Below, piece by piece: positions 17,567 through 26,648 of a DNA stretch of 64,000 bases. The stretch lies in assembly GCA_963772825.1 (NCBI GenBank), contig CAVYYX010000023.1, positions 1-64,000 on the forward strand, given 5' to 3'. Source of the DNA: Desertimonas sp963772825. Its GTDB lineage: Bacteria; Actinomycetota; Acidimicrobiia; Acidimicrobiales; Ilumatobacteraceae. Positions within the stretch are counted from its first letter, which is position 1. Every line of letters starts with the position of its first letter. A program made the position numbers and the translations under genes. The notes under the pieces are model-generated. The model was not told the DNA's origin and did no database searches. It was given only the letters and a program-made list of their open reading frames with translations.

Positions 17567-18386
17567 TCACGGTACCCATCGGCGCGCCGGACGCGCCGAC
17601 GCGACGTCGAGCGGGCTACGGCGTTGGGACACGTGCCAACGCAAGAGGACCCGTTCGATCAGCGAGACGAGGCCGAGGCCGACGACGCCGAGCAGGACGG
17701 TGGCGAAGACGGTGGCCCAGAGCGGACGACCCTGGCTCTGGCTCGCCGCGCTGCGGCCGATCGTGCCCAGGCCGCCCTCACCGACCGACGTCAGGTTGCC
17801 GCCCTCGCCGTAGTACGCGGCGGCCAAGGTGAGCCCGATCACGTAGCGCGACGTAGCGAGCAGCACGGGAAGTGCCGATGGCAATCGCAGCCGCCAGAGG
17901 ACCTCGAGGCGGCTGGCGTTGACCGACGCGAGCAGCTCCCGCGCCGCCGGATCGCTGGATCGCAGTCCGGAGACGGCGGCGAACGTGAACGCCGGGACGG
18001 CGACGAGCGTCACGAGAAACAGCACCGGCGGGTCGCCACGACCCAGCCAGCGCGACGATCGACGTGAAGTAGGCGACCCACGGGGCGACGAGGATCAGCA
18101 CGAGGACCGGTTGCGATGCCTGTTCGATGAAGCGCGACGAGGCGAGGACGGCTCCGGCGACGATCGAGATGGCGAATGCGATGGCGATGCCGATGAGCGC
18201 GTGGCGCCCTGTCACGAGGGCGGCGTCCCAGTACACCGCGGGATTGTCGGCGAGCTCGGCGATGATCTTCGACGGCGGCAGGAGGATGAACTCGGCGACG
18301 TCGGCCACCCGTACGAAGACCTCCCAAACGAGGCCGAAGACGGCGATGCCGACGACGCTGGCGAACACCACCCTCCAGCCGCGCAT
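17567..18386 (-). CDS. ABC transporter permease (SsuC/ThiX type), frameshifted
   Basis: The first frame runs MRGWRVVFASVVGIAVFGLVW to PWVAYFTSIVALA, with several membrane helices. The second picks up as WLGRGDPPVLFLVTLVAVPAF and ends in the reading that stops at 17567, including the EAA-like loop ELLASVNASRLEVLWRLRLPSALPVLLA. The break falls between about 18030 and 18060, and the total span is one base over a multiple of three. Both halves are conserved, so an indel error is likely. The gene begins three bases after the ATPase stop. Confidence 0.85.
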
Positions 18387-18389
18387 CGG

Positions 18390-19211
18390 TCAGACCGCCG
18401 GTGTCCAGTGCAACGTGGCACCCTCGTGGAGCAGGGCGCGCAGCCGCTTGGTGGCGGCGAAGAACGCCGGATCATCTTCGACATCGGGCTGCCGCGGGCG
18501 GGGCAGATCGATCGGTTCGATGCCGACGATGCGTCCCGGTCGCTGCGAGAGGACGACGACGCGGTCGGACAGGTACACCGACTCGGGCACCGAATGGGTC
18601 ACGAACACGACCGTCGTCGGCAGTGACTCGCACAGCCGGGCGAGGAGGTGGCGCATGTCTTCTCGCGTGATCTCGTCGAGAGCGGCGAACGGCTCATCCA
18701 TCAGCAGCAACGGTGCTCCGAGCGTCATCGCCCGGACGAGGGCGACGCGCTGCTGCATGCCCCCCGACAGCTCGTGCGGGTAGGCATCGGCGAACTCGGC
18801 GAGGCCGACCTCGGCGAGCAGCTCGGTGGGGGAGCGCGCCGCGTCGCTCGTGGCATCGCGGTTGACCTCGAGCAGCAGGCTGGCGTTGCGGGCGACGGTG
18901 CGCCACGGAAGCAGCGCCGGGGACTGCGGCACGAACCCGACGCGCTTGGAGTCGCGCGCCTCGTGGGGGCTTGCGCCGTCGACCTCGACCAGCCCGGAGC
19001 TCGGCTCGGCGAGGCCTCCGATCAGGCGCAACAGCGTTGTCTTGCCGCTTCCCGACGCGCCGAGGACGGTGACGACCTCACCGGGGGCGACGTCGAGATC
19101 GATGAGTCGTAGCGCTTCGAGGCGGCCGAAGAACTTGGTGACCCCGCGCACGCTGATCGACGCCGACACCTGCCCGAGGGTATAGGTGGTGGGATCGCCG
19201 TCGAACGTCAC
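18390..19211 (-). CDS. ABC transporter ATP-binding protein (SsuB/TauB/ThiZ type)
   Basis: Up to 273 aa. Walker A GASGSGKTT, Q-loop FVPQSPALLPW, signature LSGGMQQRV, Walker B LLLMDEPFAALDE and switch His in VFVTHSVPE are all intact. It energises the NMT1-type importer encoded downstream. The GTG at 19211 overlaps the Ku stop (GTGA) and suggests coupling; an internal GTG at 19169 (VSASISVRGV) would give a more typical N-terminus. Confidence 0.93.
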   Translation of the reverse strand: MTFDGDPTTYTLGQVSASISVRGVTKFFGRLEALRLIDLDVAPGEVVTVLGASGSGKTTLLRLIGGLAEPSSGLVEVDGASPHEARDSKRVGFVPQSPALLPWRTVARNASLLLEVNRDATSDAARSPTELLAEVGLAEFADAYPHELSGGMQQRVALVRAMTLGAPLLLMDEPFAALDEITREDMRHLLARLCESLPTTVVFVTHSVPESVYLSDRVVVLSQRPGRIVGIEPIDLPRPRQPDVEDDPAFFAATKRLRALLHEGATLHWTPAV

Positions 19212-20035
19212 GCACTCTTGCGTGGTTTGCGGCGCGAGGGTTTCCTGCGCTTGCCGCCACGAGCCTCGTCGAGGCTCCGTTGCAGCGCCTCGCTGAGGTC
19301 GATCACGTCGGCGCGGTGCTCGTCGGGCTCCTCGACGGCGATCTCCTTGCCCGCCTCCTTGGCCGTGATGCGGGCGCGCAGCTCGTCGACGTACGTGTCC
19401 TTGTACTGCTTCGGGTTCCAGTCGGTGGCCAGCGAGTCGAGCAGGCGGACCGCCATCGCCAGCTCTTTCGGTGCCGGCTTGGTGCGCCGCGATGGCAGCT
19501 CGTCGATGTCCTTGCGCGGCACGACCTCGTCGGCGAAGCGCATCGTCGACATCGCCAGCACGCCGTCGAGTGGGCGGACCGCCACGAGGTACTGCTTGTT
19601 GCGCATCGCGACGCTGCCGATGGCGACCCGTTCTCGGTCCTCCATTGCCGCCAGCAGGAGCTGGTAGGCGCGCGCTGCGGCATCGCCGTCGGGCGCCAGC
19701 CAGTAGGTGCGCTCGTAGTAGATCGGGTCGATGTCGTCGAGGGCGACGAAGTCGCTCACGTCGATCATCTTCGTGGACGACGGTCGCAGGTCGTCGAGCT
19801 CGGCCTTGTCGAACGTCACGTAGTGGCCGTCGGAGATCTCGAAGCCCATCTCGATCTGGTCGGTGTCGACCTCCCGGCCGGACTTCTCACTGACCTTCTT
19901 GTAGCGAATGCGCGCCCCGCTCTTGCTGTCGAGCTGGTGGAAGTGGATGTCGTGGTCGCGTACAGCGGTGAACGCTTTGACGGGCACGTTGACGAGCCCG
20001 AAGCTGATCGTGCCGGACCACACGGGTCGAGCCAT
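19208..20035 (-). CDS. ku: Non-homologous end joining protein Ku
   Basis: 275 aa, forming the homodimeric ring that binds DNA ends and recruits LigD. The family start MARPVWSGTISFGLVNVPVK is followed by YWLAPDGDAAARAYQLLLAAMEDR-like core sequence and MSTMRFADEV. The C-terminus is a lysine/arginine-rich tail (GGKRRKPSRRKPRKSA), common in actinobacterial Ku. No LigD gene is in the window. Its stop overlaps the start of the ABC ATPase gene, an unexpected operon partner. Confidence 0.96.
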   Translation of the reverse strand: MARPVWSGTISFGLVNVPVKAFTAVRDHDIHFHQLDSKSGARIRYKKVSEKSGREVDTDQIEMGFEISDGHYVTFDKAELDDLRPSSTKMIDVSDFVALDDIDPIYYERTYWLAPDGDAAARAYQLLLAAMEDRERVAIGSVAMRNKQYLVAVRPLDGVLAMSTMRFADEVVPRKDIDELPSRRTKPAPKELAMAVRLLDSLATDWNPKQYKDTYVDELRARITAKEAGKEIAVEEPDEHRADVIDLSEALQRSLDEARGGKRRKPSRRKPRKSA

Positions 20036-20078
20036 GCCTTTGGCTACCCGGTCGCGTCACCGAGGAGAATCGTCAGAC

Positions 20079-20101
20079 CTGCGTGGCCGGGGAACGCAAT
20101 G
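20079..20101 (-). repeat. Family D stem-loop element, copy 2
   Basis: Full-length copy containing GCGTGGCCGGGGAACGCAAT. In minus orientation it begins four bases after the rpsO stop and precedes ku. Ends TGCGT and ACGCA are complementary around a nine-base loop. Confidence 0.8.
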
Positions 20102-20104
20102 CGT

Positions 20105-20362
20105 TCAGCGGCGCAGGCCGAGCTTGGCGACGATCTCGCGGTAGCGGGCGACGTCGATCGAGCGCACGTAGTCGAGCATCCGGCGCCGGCGCCCGACCAA
20201 CATCAGCAGGCCGCGGCGGCTGTGATGGTCCTTGGGGTGGGCCTGAAGGTGCTGGGTCAGGTGGCTGATCCGTGCCGACAGGAGGGCGATCTGCACCTCC
20301 GGCGAGCCCGTGTCGGACTCGTGGGTGCGATGCGTGTCGATGGTCTCTTGCTTGGTGGCCAT
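20105..20362 (-). CDS. rpsO: 30S ribosomal protein S15
   Basis: 85 aa primary 16S rRNA-binding protein. Conserved landmarks are DTGSPEVQIALLSARISHLT, HPKDHHSRRGLLMLVGRRR and MLDYVRSID. GAAGGA lies eight bases before the ATG. In most bacteria rpsO directly precedes pnp on the same strand; here the two are divergent with a 423-bp gap. Confidence 0.97.
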   Translation of the reverse strand: MATKQETIDTHRTHESDTGSPEVQIALLSARISHLTQHLQAHPKDHHSRRGLLMLVGRRRRMLDYVRSIDVARYREIVAKLGLRR

Positions 20363-20473
20363 GTCCGGGTCCTTCGTTGAATGGTGACCGCGCCCGGCGC
20401 CAGGCGGCGCCGCAGCATCACGCCGACGCCCTCCGGTTCGTTGACCGGCGCCTCGACGGACCCCGCAAGGCTA
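20363..20473 (-). promoter_or_regulatory. rpsO promoter and structured leader
   Basis: A TAGCCT -10 box (minus strand, 20473-20468) predicts a leader of about 100 nt. The leader contains a CCGGT/ACCGG hairpin and a GC-rich GGCGCC-containing stem region just before the ribosome binding site. S15 commonly represses its own mRNA through such leader structures; that role here is inferred, as no specific S15 site was identified. Confidence 0.4.
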
Positions 20474-20577
20474 CCGTTCCAACCAGGCGACCGATGGGTG
20501 CTCTGGGGACCGTTCCGTCCCCTCAACACATCCGTTGCGAGCGACGAGGCGCCAGCCGAGAAGCGGCCAGCCGCGGC

Positions 20578-20600
20578 CTGCGTGGCCGGGGAACGCAATG
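20578..20600 (-). repeat. Family D stem-loop element, copy 3
   Basis: Full-length copy, identical over the 23-bp core to copies 2 and 4. Unlike those, it is not next to a stop codon: it lies in the rpsO-pnp divergent intergenic region, just upstream of the predicted pnp promoter. Confidence 0.8.
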
Positions 20601-20618
20601 AACGGTCGTGCTGGGCGA

Positions 20619-20785
20619 TAACCTTGGGGCGAAACCGAGCGGACCAACCGTGTCGGTTGTCAGTCGCCGTTCCCCCGGAATGTGAGCGCCGCCCGTGCGG
20701 TGCGTCTGCCAGGGGATAGCCGACTGGGAACCGGCCGTCCGCTCCTCACTCCCGGCACGATGCCGGGCATTGAAAGGAGCCCTTC
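20619..20785 (+). promoter_or_regulatory. pnp promoter and leader with two hairpins
   Basis: A TAACCT box (20619-20624) predicts a leader of roughly 155 nt. It holds the hairpins CAACCG-TGT-CGGTTG (20645-20659) and CCCGGCA-CGA-TGCCGGG (20751-20767), the latter immediately before GAAAGGAG. In several bacteria pnp is autoregulated by cleavage of such leader stems; the same is plausible here. The rest of this 423-bp gap, other than the rpsO leader and family D copy 3, shows nothing else recognisable. Confidence 0.5.
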
Positions 20786-23203
20786 GTGGCTGATCCCATC
20801 CGCGTCAGCGGTCCCGTTTCGGGGACCGACAAGACGCTGTCGTTCGAGACCGGCAAACTGGCCCCGCAGAGCCAGGGCGCGGTCGTTGCGTCGATCGGCA
20901 ACACCACCGTGTTGACCACCGCCAACGCCGCCCGCGACCTTCGCCCCGGCATCGACTTCTTCCCCCTCACCGTCGACGTCGAGGAGCGGGCATACGCCGC
21001 CGGCAAGATCCCCGGCTCGTTCTTCCGCCGTGAGGGCCGTCCCACCGAGGACGCCATCCTCACCTGCCGGCTCACCGACCGGCCGCTGCGCCCGTCGTTC
21101 GCCGACGGCTTCCGCAACGAGACGCAGATCGTCACGACCGTCATCGGTGCCGATCAACAGAATCCCCACGACGTGCTGTCGATCAACGCGGCATCGGCGG
21201 CGTTGATGATCAGCGGTATCCCGTTCGAGGGGCCGATCGGCTCCGTGCGGGTCGCCTTCACCACCGATGGTGAGTGGATCCCGCACCCGACGTTCGAGGA
21301 GAGCGACGCTTCGGTGTTCGAGCTCGTCGTCGCCGGGCGGGAACTCGAAGACGGTGACGTCGCGATCATGATGGTCGAGGCCGGCGGCACCGAGAAGAGC
21401 TTCGCCTACTACGCGGAGGGCGCCAAGAAGGTGGACGAGGCGGTTCTCGCCTCCGGCCTCGACGCCTCCAAGACGTGGATCAAGGAGTCGATTCAGCTGC
21501 AGCGCCAGCTCGTCGCCTCGGTGATCTCCACTCATGGTGCGATCGAGCCGCTGCCGTTCACGCCGGTCGTCGACTTCGGTGCCGACGTCCTCGCCGCTGT
21601 CGAGCGGGTCGCCACCAACGACCTGTCGAAGGCCGTGACGATCTCGCTGAAGCAGGACCGCAACGCGGCCATCGACGCCGTCGGCGACGCCGCCATCGTC
21701 GAGCTGTGTGGCACCTCCGATGCGCCCGGCGAGTTCGCCGGCCGCGAACGGGAGATCAAAGACGCCGTCCTCAAGCTCACCAAGAAGCTCGTTCGCAAGC
21801 GCATCGTCGAAGAGGGTGTGCGCATCGACGGTCGTGGTGTCGCTGACCTCCGCCCGGTATCCGCCGAAGTCGGCGTGGTGCCGACGGCTCATGGCTCCGG
21901 CCTGTTCCAGCGTGGCGAGACGCAGGTGTTGAACGTCTGCACGCTGGCGATGCCCCGGATGAACCAGCTCCTCGACACGCTTACCCCGGAGACCCAGAAG
22001 CGCTACCTCCACCACTACAACATGCCCCCGTGGGCCAACGGTGAGGTCGGCCGGGTCGGTTCGCCGAAGCGTCGCGAGATCGGCCACGGTGCCCTCGCCG
22101 CCCGCGCCGTGCTCCCCGTCGTTCCGAGCCAGGAGGAGTTCGCCTACACGTTGCGGCTCGTCTCCGAGGTGCTCGCCTCCAACGGGTCGACGTCGATGGC
22201 CTCGGTGTGCTCGTCGAGCCTGTCGCTGATGGACGCCGGTGTGCCGATCAAGGCCCCGGTCGCCGGCATCGCCATGGGCCTCGTCTACGAGGGCGGCACG
22301 TACACCACGCTGACCGACATCCTCGGCGCCGAGGACGCTTTCGGTGACATGGACTTCAAGGTCGCCGGCACCGCCGACGCGATCACCGCCCTGCAGCTCG
22401 ACACGAAGATCGACGGCATCCCGTCCGACGTCCTCGCCGCTGCTCTGGAGCAGGCCAAGGTCGCCCGGCTGGAGATCCTCGACGTGATGAACGCGGCGAT
22501 CTCGACGGCGCGCAGCGAGGTCGCGGCCACGGCGCCGAAGATCACGACGCTCACGATCCCGCTCGACAAGGTCGGCGAGGTGATCGGGCCCAAGGGCAAG
22601 GTCATCAACACGATCCAGAGTGAGACAGGTGCCGACATCGGCGTCGACGACGACGGCGTCCACGGCATCGTCACGATCGGCGCCGTCGAGGCATGGCGGA
22701 TGGAGGAGGCCAAGGCGGCGATCCTGGCCATCGTCGATCCGCCGAAGGCCGAGCTCGGCAAGGTCTACAACGGCCGTGTCGTCAACATCACCAAGTTCGG
22801 GGCGTTCGTCAACATCCTCCCCGGCCGCGACGGCCTCGTGCACATCTCCAAGCTGGGCGGCGGCAGGCGCATCAATCAGGTGGAGGACGTCCTCCAGCTC
22901 GGTCAGGAGATCGAAGTCCGCGTCGACGAGATCGACGACAAGGGCAAGGTCAGCCTGACCCCGACGAGCGACGGAGCCTCGGCCAGCGACGCCGCTCAGG
23001 TGCCGGCCGCCGTCGGTGCCGCAGAGCGCACCGAGGCAGCAGCCCCGACGAGCTCCGGTAGCGACGTGGTCAGTGTCTCGTTCGAGGAGTCCTTCGACTC
23101 GGAGCTGCGCAGTGAGCTCGGCGACCTCGGTCCCACCGGTGAGCGCGGCGGCGACTCCGCTGGTGGGAATCGCAACGACCGTGGACGCCGCCGTCATCGG
23201 TGA
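20786..23203 (+). CDS. pnp: Polyribonucleotide nucleotidyltransferase (PNPase)
   Basis: 805 aa phosphorolytic 3'-5' exoribonuclease. Two RNase PH-like domains (SFETGKLAPQSQGAVVASIG and, in the second, SMASVCSSSLSLMDAGVPI) are separated by the helical linker. A KH domain (VGEVIGPKGKVINTIQ) and an S1 domain (GRVVNITKFGAFVNILPGRDG) follow. About 90 C-terminal residues are a low-complexity tail ending in RNDRGRRRHR. GTG start with AAAGGAG nine bases upstream. Three bases separate it from the M16 peptidase gene. Confidence 0.97.
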   Translation: MADPIRVSGPVSGTDKTLSFETGKLAPQSQGAVVASIGNTTVLTTANAARDLRPGIDFFPLTVDVEERAYAAGKIPGSFFRREGRPTEDAILTCRLTDRPLRPSFADGFRNETQIVTTVIGADQQNPHDVLSINAASAALMISGIPFEGPIGSVRVAFTTDGEWIPHPTFEESDASVFELVVAGRELEDGDVAIMMVEAGGTEKSFAYYAEGAKKVDEAVLASGLDASKTWIKESIQLQRQLVASVISTHGAIEPLPFTPVVDFGADVLAAVERVATNDLSKAVTISLKQDRNAAIDAVGDAAIVELCGTSDAPGEFAGREREIKDAVLKLTKKLVRKRIVEEGVRIDGRGVADLRPVSAEVGVVPTAHGSGLFQRGETQVLNVCTLAMPRMNQLLDTLTPETQKRYLHHYNMPPWANGEVGRVGSPKRREIGHGALAARAVLPVVPSQEEFAYTLRLVSEVLASNGSTSMASVCSSSLSLMDAGVPIKAPVAGIAMGLVYEGGTYTTLTDILGAEDAFGDMDFKVAGTADAITALQLDTKIDGIPSDVLAAALEQAKVARLEILDVMNAAISTARSEVAATAPKITTLTIPLDKVGEVIGPKGKVINTIQSETGADIGVDDDGVHGIVTIGAVEAWRMEEAKAAILAIVDPPKAELGKVYNGRVVNITKFGAFVNILPGRDGLVHISKLGGGRRINQVEDVLQLGQEIEVRVDEIDDKGKVSLTPTSDGASASDAAQVPAAVGAAERTEAAAPTSSGSDVVSVSFEESFDSELRSELGDLGPTGERGGDSAGGNRNDRGRRRHR

Positions 23204-23206
23204 CGC

Positions 23207-24436
23207 GTGACCGCGGAACAAATCACCAAACTCGACAACGGCCTCACCGTTGCCACCGACCGCGTCCAGGGGGCGCGGTCGGTGGCGATCGGCGTGTGGG
23301 TCGGCGTCGGATCGCGTGACGAGCCGGCAGCGCAGTCCGGGGTCAGCCACTTTCTCGAGCACCTGCTGTTCAAGGGCACGCTGTCCCGCTCGGCAACGGA
23401 CATCTCGCGCAGCGTCGACCGCGTCGGCGGCGACATCAATGCTTTCACCGCCAAGGAGTACACGTCGTTCTACTGCCGCATGCCGGCACGTCACGGCGGC
23501 GCCGGCATCGAGTTGCTCGGCGATGTCCTGGCCCACTCGACACTTGCCGAGGATGACGTGGAGAGCGAACGCCAGGTCATCCTCGAGGAATTGGCGATGG
23601 ACGACGATTCGCCCGACGACGTGGCCTTGCGCACCTTGACTCGCCAGCTGTTTCCCGATCACGGTCTCGGGCGGGACACGGCCGGCGATCGTGACACCGT
23701 GAGGTCGATCACCGCCGGCGACATCCGCCACTTCCATCGGGCTCACTACACGACGGGTTCGACGGTCGTCGCCGTCGCTGGCGACGTCGATCACACCGAC
23801 ATCGTCGGTGCGGTCGCCGCCGCTTTCGTCGATCTACCCGCTGGCGATGGACGGGTTCCCCGCCGGCTCCCCGGTGAACGGGGCGACAGCGTCGGCATCG
23901 ACGATGATTCGGAGCAGGTCCACCTCGCCATCGGCGGCCGTTCGGTGCGCCGTGACGACCCGGACCGCGAGATCCTGGACGTCGTCAACCATGTCTTCGG
24001 CGGCGGGCTGTCGAGTCGCCTGTTCGACGAGATCCGCGAGCGGCGGGGTCTGGCTTACAGCGTCTATTCGGCGACCGCCTCGTACGCCGACGTCGGTGCC
24101 TGGTCCGTGTATGCAGGGTCGATGCCAGAGCACGCCGGCGAGGTCGAGCGACTGGTCCACAGCGAGATCGAGCGGCTCGTCAGCGGTGGCGTCACGGACG
24201 AGGAGCTGGAGGTGGCCGTCGGCTATCTCACCGGTGCCTACCAGCTCGGCCTCGAGGACACGGCGGCGCGGATGAGCCGCCTCGGTGGGATGCTCACCAC
24301 GCTCGGCAAGGTGCACAGCGTCGAGGAGCAGCTCGCTCGCTGGGAGAGCGTCACGCTCGACGACGCCAAGCGGGTGATCGCCGATGTCTTCGGGTCCGCC
24401 GCACCCGTGACCGTCAGCGTCGGGCCCCGCTACTGA
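23207..24436 (+). CDS. M16 family zinc metallopeptidase
   Basis: 409 aa. The inverted zinc motif HFLEH is at residues 48-52, followed by LLFKGT and a distal glutamate in SERQVILEELAM. GGLSSRLFDEIRERRGLAYSVYS is the classic second-domain signature. Bacterial homologues downstream of pnp (YmxG/PepR-like) degrade peptides; the physiological substrate is unknown. Coupled closely to pnp and, one base later, to the dehydrogenase gene. Confidence 0.92.
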   Translation: MTAEQITKLDNGLTVATDRVQGARSVAIGVWVGVGSRDEPAAQSGVSHFLEHLLFKGTLSRSATDISRSVDRVGGDINAFTAKEYTSFYCRMPARHGGAGIELLGDVLAHSTLAEDDVESERQVILEELAMDDDSPDDVALRTLTRQLFPDHGLGRDTAGDRDTVRSITAGDIRHFHRAHYTTGSTVVAVAGDVDHTDIVGAVAAAFVDLPAGDGRVPRRLPGERGDSVGIDDDSEQVHLAIGGRSVRRDDPDREILDVVNHVFGGGLSSRLFDEIRERRGLAYSVYSATASYADVGAWSVYAGSMPEHAGEVERLVHSEIERLVSGGVTDEELEVAVGYLTGAYQLGLEDTAARMSRLGGMLTTLGKVHSVEEQLARWESVTLDDAKRVIADVFGSAAPVTVSVGPRY

Positions 24437-24437
24437 G

Positions 24438-25289
24438 ATGGCCCGTGTCGCGGTGGTCGGAACTGGTGTGATCGGTGGCGGCATGGCCGTCAACCTCCTC
24501 CGCAACGGCCATCAGGTGGCCGTCTGGAACCGCACTGCCGAGAACGCGGCGAACGTCGTCGACGCCGGGGCCACGTTGGCGGCGACGCCAGCGGAGGCTG
24601 CACGCGGCGCCGACGTCGTGTTCGAGGCGACCGCCGACGATGCCTCGTCGCGGTCGGTGTGGTTCGGAGACGATGGCATCCTCGCCGGATCGGCCGAAAC
24701 GGCGACGCTCGTGACCTCGGCGACTCTGTCTCCGGTGTGGGTCGCAGAGCTTGCCGAGGCGTGCCGGTCGGCGGGCCGTCCGTTCCTCGACATGCCGGTC
24801 ACGGGCGGACGCGCCGGGGCTGAGAGCGGCGCCCTCGTCATGCTGGCGGGCGGCGACGAGGCCACGCTCGCGTCGATCGCCGGGGTTCTCGAGGCGATCT
24901 CGACGACGGTCCGGCACTTCGGTCCGGTCGGCAGCGGAACGCAATTCAAGTTGGTGCTCAATGCCCTCCAGGCGGCCCATCTCGTCGCCTTCGGCGAGGC
25001 GATGGCGATGGCGCGCTCGGCCGGCCTCGATCTCGACGAGGTCGGTGAGGCGCTCGTCGATCGGCTCGGTGGGCCGGTCACCACGATGGCCTGGGCCGCT
25101 ACCCGCGAGCCACCGCAGCGCGCGAACTTCGCCCTTGCCTGGGCCTTGAAGGACCTGCGGTATGCGTCGGCGATGGCCGGCGAGCTGCCGACGCCGATCC
25201 TCGACGTGGCGGTCGCCCGGCTCGCCGACGCTGAGTCGAAGGGCTTCGGCGACCGCGACTGGACCGTGGTCAGCGGCGACCTCCCCTGA
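24438..25289 (+). CDS. NAD(P)-dependent beta-hydroxyacid dehydrogenase
   Basis: 283 aa. The dinucleotide site is VAVVGTGVIGGGMAVNLLRNGH at the N-terminus. The substrate-loop motif DMPVTGGRAGAESG and the catalytic-lysine segment QFKLVLNALQ are those of 3-hydroxyisobutyrate dehydrogenase-like enzymes. Substrates in the family range over tartronate semialdehyde, 3-hydroxyisobutyrate and imines; this one is not assignable. It starts one base after the M16 stop. Confidence 0.88.
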   Translation: MARVAVVGTGVIGGGMAVNLLRNGHQVAVWNRTAENAANVVDAGATLAATPAEAARGADVVFEATADDASSRSVWFGDDGILAGSAETATLVTSATLSPVWVAELAEACRSAGRPFLDMPVTGGRAGAESGALVMLAGGDEATLASIAGVLEAISTTVRHFGPVGSGTQFKLVLNALQAAHLVAFGEAMAMARSAGLDLDEVGEALVDRLGGPVTTMAWAATREPPQRANFALAWALKDLRYASAMAGELPTPILDVAVARLADAESKGFGDRDWTVVSGDLP

Positions 25290-25334
25290 CGAACCGGGCG
25301 GTGTCGCGGTTCACTGCAGCAGTAGCGTCAATAC

Positions 25335-25865
25335 ATGCCGATCGCACCGGATTCCAAGGACTGGACCTGGGTGCTCGACCGGCCGTGCCCGGAGTGCGGG
25401 TTCGATGCCTCGACCCAGTCCGTGGCCGAGGTCGCCCGACTAGTCCGTGACAACACGGCGCGCTGGCCCGCCGTGCTCGAGCGGGCCGACGTGCGTCAGC
25501 GGCCGAGCCCGGACCGGTGGTCGGCGCTGGAGTACGCCTGCCACGTGCGAGACGTGTTCCGGCTGTTCGATCAGCGCCTCCACCTGATGCTCGACGAGGA
25601 TGACCCGACGTTTGCCAACTGGGACCAAGACGCCACGGCCGTGGCCGATCAGTACGGCGAACAGGACCCGATGGTCGTCGGTCGGGAACTGCTCTCGGCG
25701 GGCAACCAGATGGCGGCGAGCCTGGAGGCCGTGCGCGCCGATCAGCATGGTCGCACCGCGACGCGTAGCGACGGTGCTCGGTTCACGGTCGAGACGTTCG
25801 CCCGCTACTTGGTCCATGACCCCGTGCACCACCTGTGGGACGTCTCGGTGGAGCACGAGTCGTGA
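25335..25865 (+). CDS. DinB-superfamily protein
   Basis: 176 aa helical protein. Candidate metal-binding histidines lie in EYACHVRDVFRLFDQRL and VHDPVHHLWDV, spaced as in the DinB/YfiT four-helix fold. A short Cys-x-x-Cys (RPCPECGFD) sits near the N-terminus. Members include mycothiol-dependent transferases, but none can be assigned here. The ATG lies six bases after TAGCGT (25323-25328), so the transcript is probably leaderless. The stop overlaps the dapB GTG. Confidence 0.85.
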   Translation: MPIAPDSKDWTWVLDRPCPECGFDASTQSVAEVARLVRDNTARWPAVLERADVRQRPSPDRWSALEYACHVRDVFRLFDQRLHLMLDEDDPTFANWDQDATAVADQYGEQDPMVVGRELLSAGNQMAASLEAVRADQHGRTATRSDGARFTVETFARYLVHDPVHHLWDVSVEHES

Positions 25866-26636
25866 TCCGCGTCGGCGTTTGTGGGGCCGGGGGGCGGATG
25901 GGCGCGACTGCCTGCCGAGCGATCACCGGCGACGACGCCCTCGATCTCGTCGCCGCGGTCGACCCGAGCGCCGCCACGCAGATCGTCGGGGGGGTCACCG
26001 TGGCCGCCGTCGTCGACGAGTTCGCCGCCGCCGAATGCGAGGTGGTCGTCGACTTCACCGACGCCGCCGCCGCCCGAGCGAACGTTCCCGTGCTGCTCGC
26101 TCAGGGCATCCACACGGTCGTCGGCACGTCCGGCCTGACGGACGTCGATCTCGCCGCGTTCGCCGCCGCAACGGCGGCGCCGGAGAGCGGTCACGCCATC
26201 GTGGCGGCGAACTTCTCGATCTCGGCGGTGCTGCTGATGCGTCTCAGCGAGCTCGTTGCACCATTTTTCGACACCGTTGAGATCATCGAGCTGCACCACG
26301 ACGGCAAGGTCGACGCGCCCTCGGGTACGGCGATCACGACGGCCCAGCGGATCGCCGATGCCTCAGCGCGATTGGGCGCCCGATCCGACGACTCGAGAGA
26401 CGATCGAGGCGGCGCGTGGTGCCGTCGGCCCGGCTGGGATCCACGTCCACGCCGTGCGCATGCGGGGCATGGTTGCCCATCAAGAGGTCATCTTCGGAGC
26501 CACGGGCCAGACCTTGACGCTGCGCCAGGACAGCTACGACCGGGCGAGCTTCATGCCCGGTGTGCTGCTCGCCTGCAAGCGCATCGCCGAGTTCCCCGGG
26601 CTGACGATCGGCCTCGACGCGTTGCTCGACGTCTAG
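25862..26636 (+). CDS. dapB: 4-hydroxy-tetrahydrodipicolinate reductase, with frameshift
   Basis: Lysine and diaminopimelate biosynthesis. The N-terminus VIRVGVCGAGGRMGATACR holds the NAD(P) motif; VVDFTDAAAARANV and ELHHDGKVDAPSGTA contain the conserved catalytic region. After about RIADASAR the frame breaks (26365-26395) and continues as DWAPDPTTRETIEAARG ... VHAVRMRGMVAHQEVIFG ... GLTIGLDALLDV. The span is one base over a multiple of three. An essential gene with intact flanking halves implies sequence error. GTG overlaps the DinB stop. Confidence 0.9.
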
Positions 26637-26648
26637 TCCCGCTCTTTC

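Noticed and set aside
20660..23794. 1044-codon open frame on the minus strand
   Set aside because: It covers pnp and the M16 gene in antisense and consists of the low-complexity Asp/Val/Arg composition typical of shadow frames.
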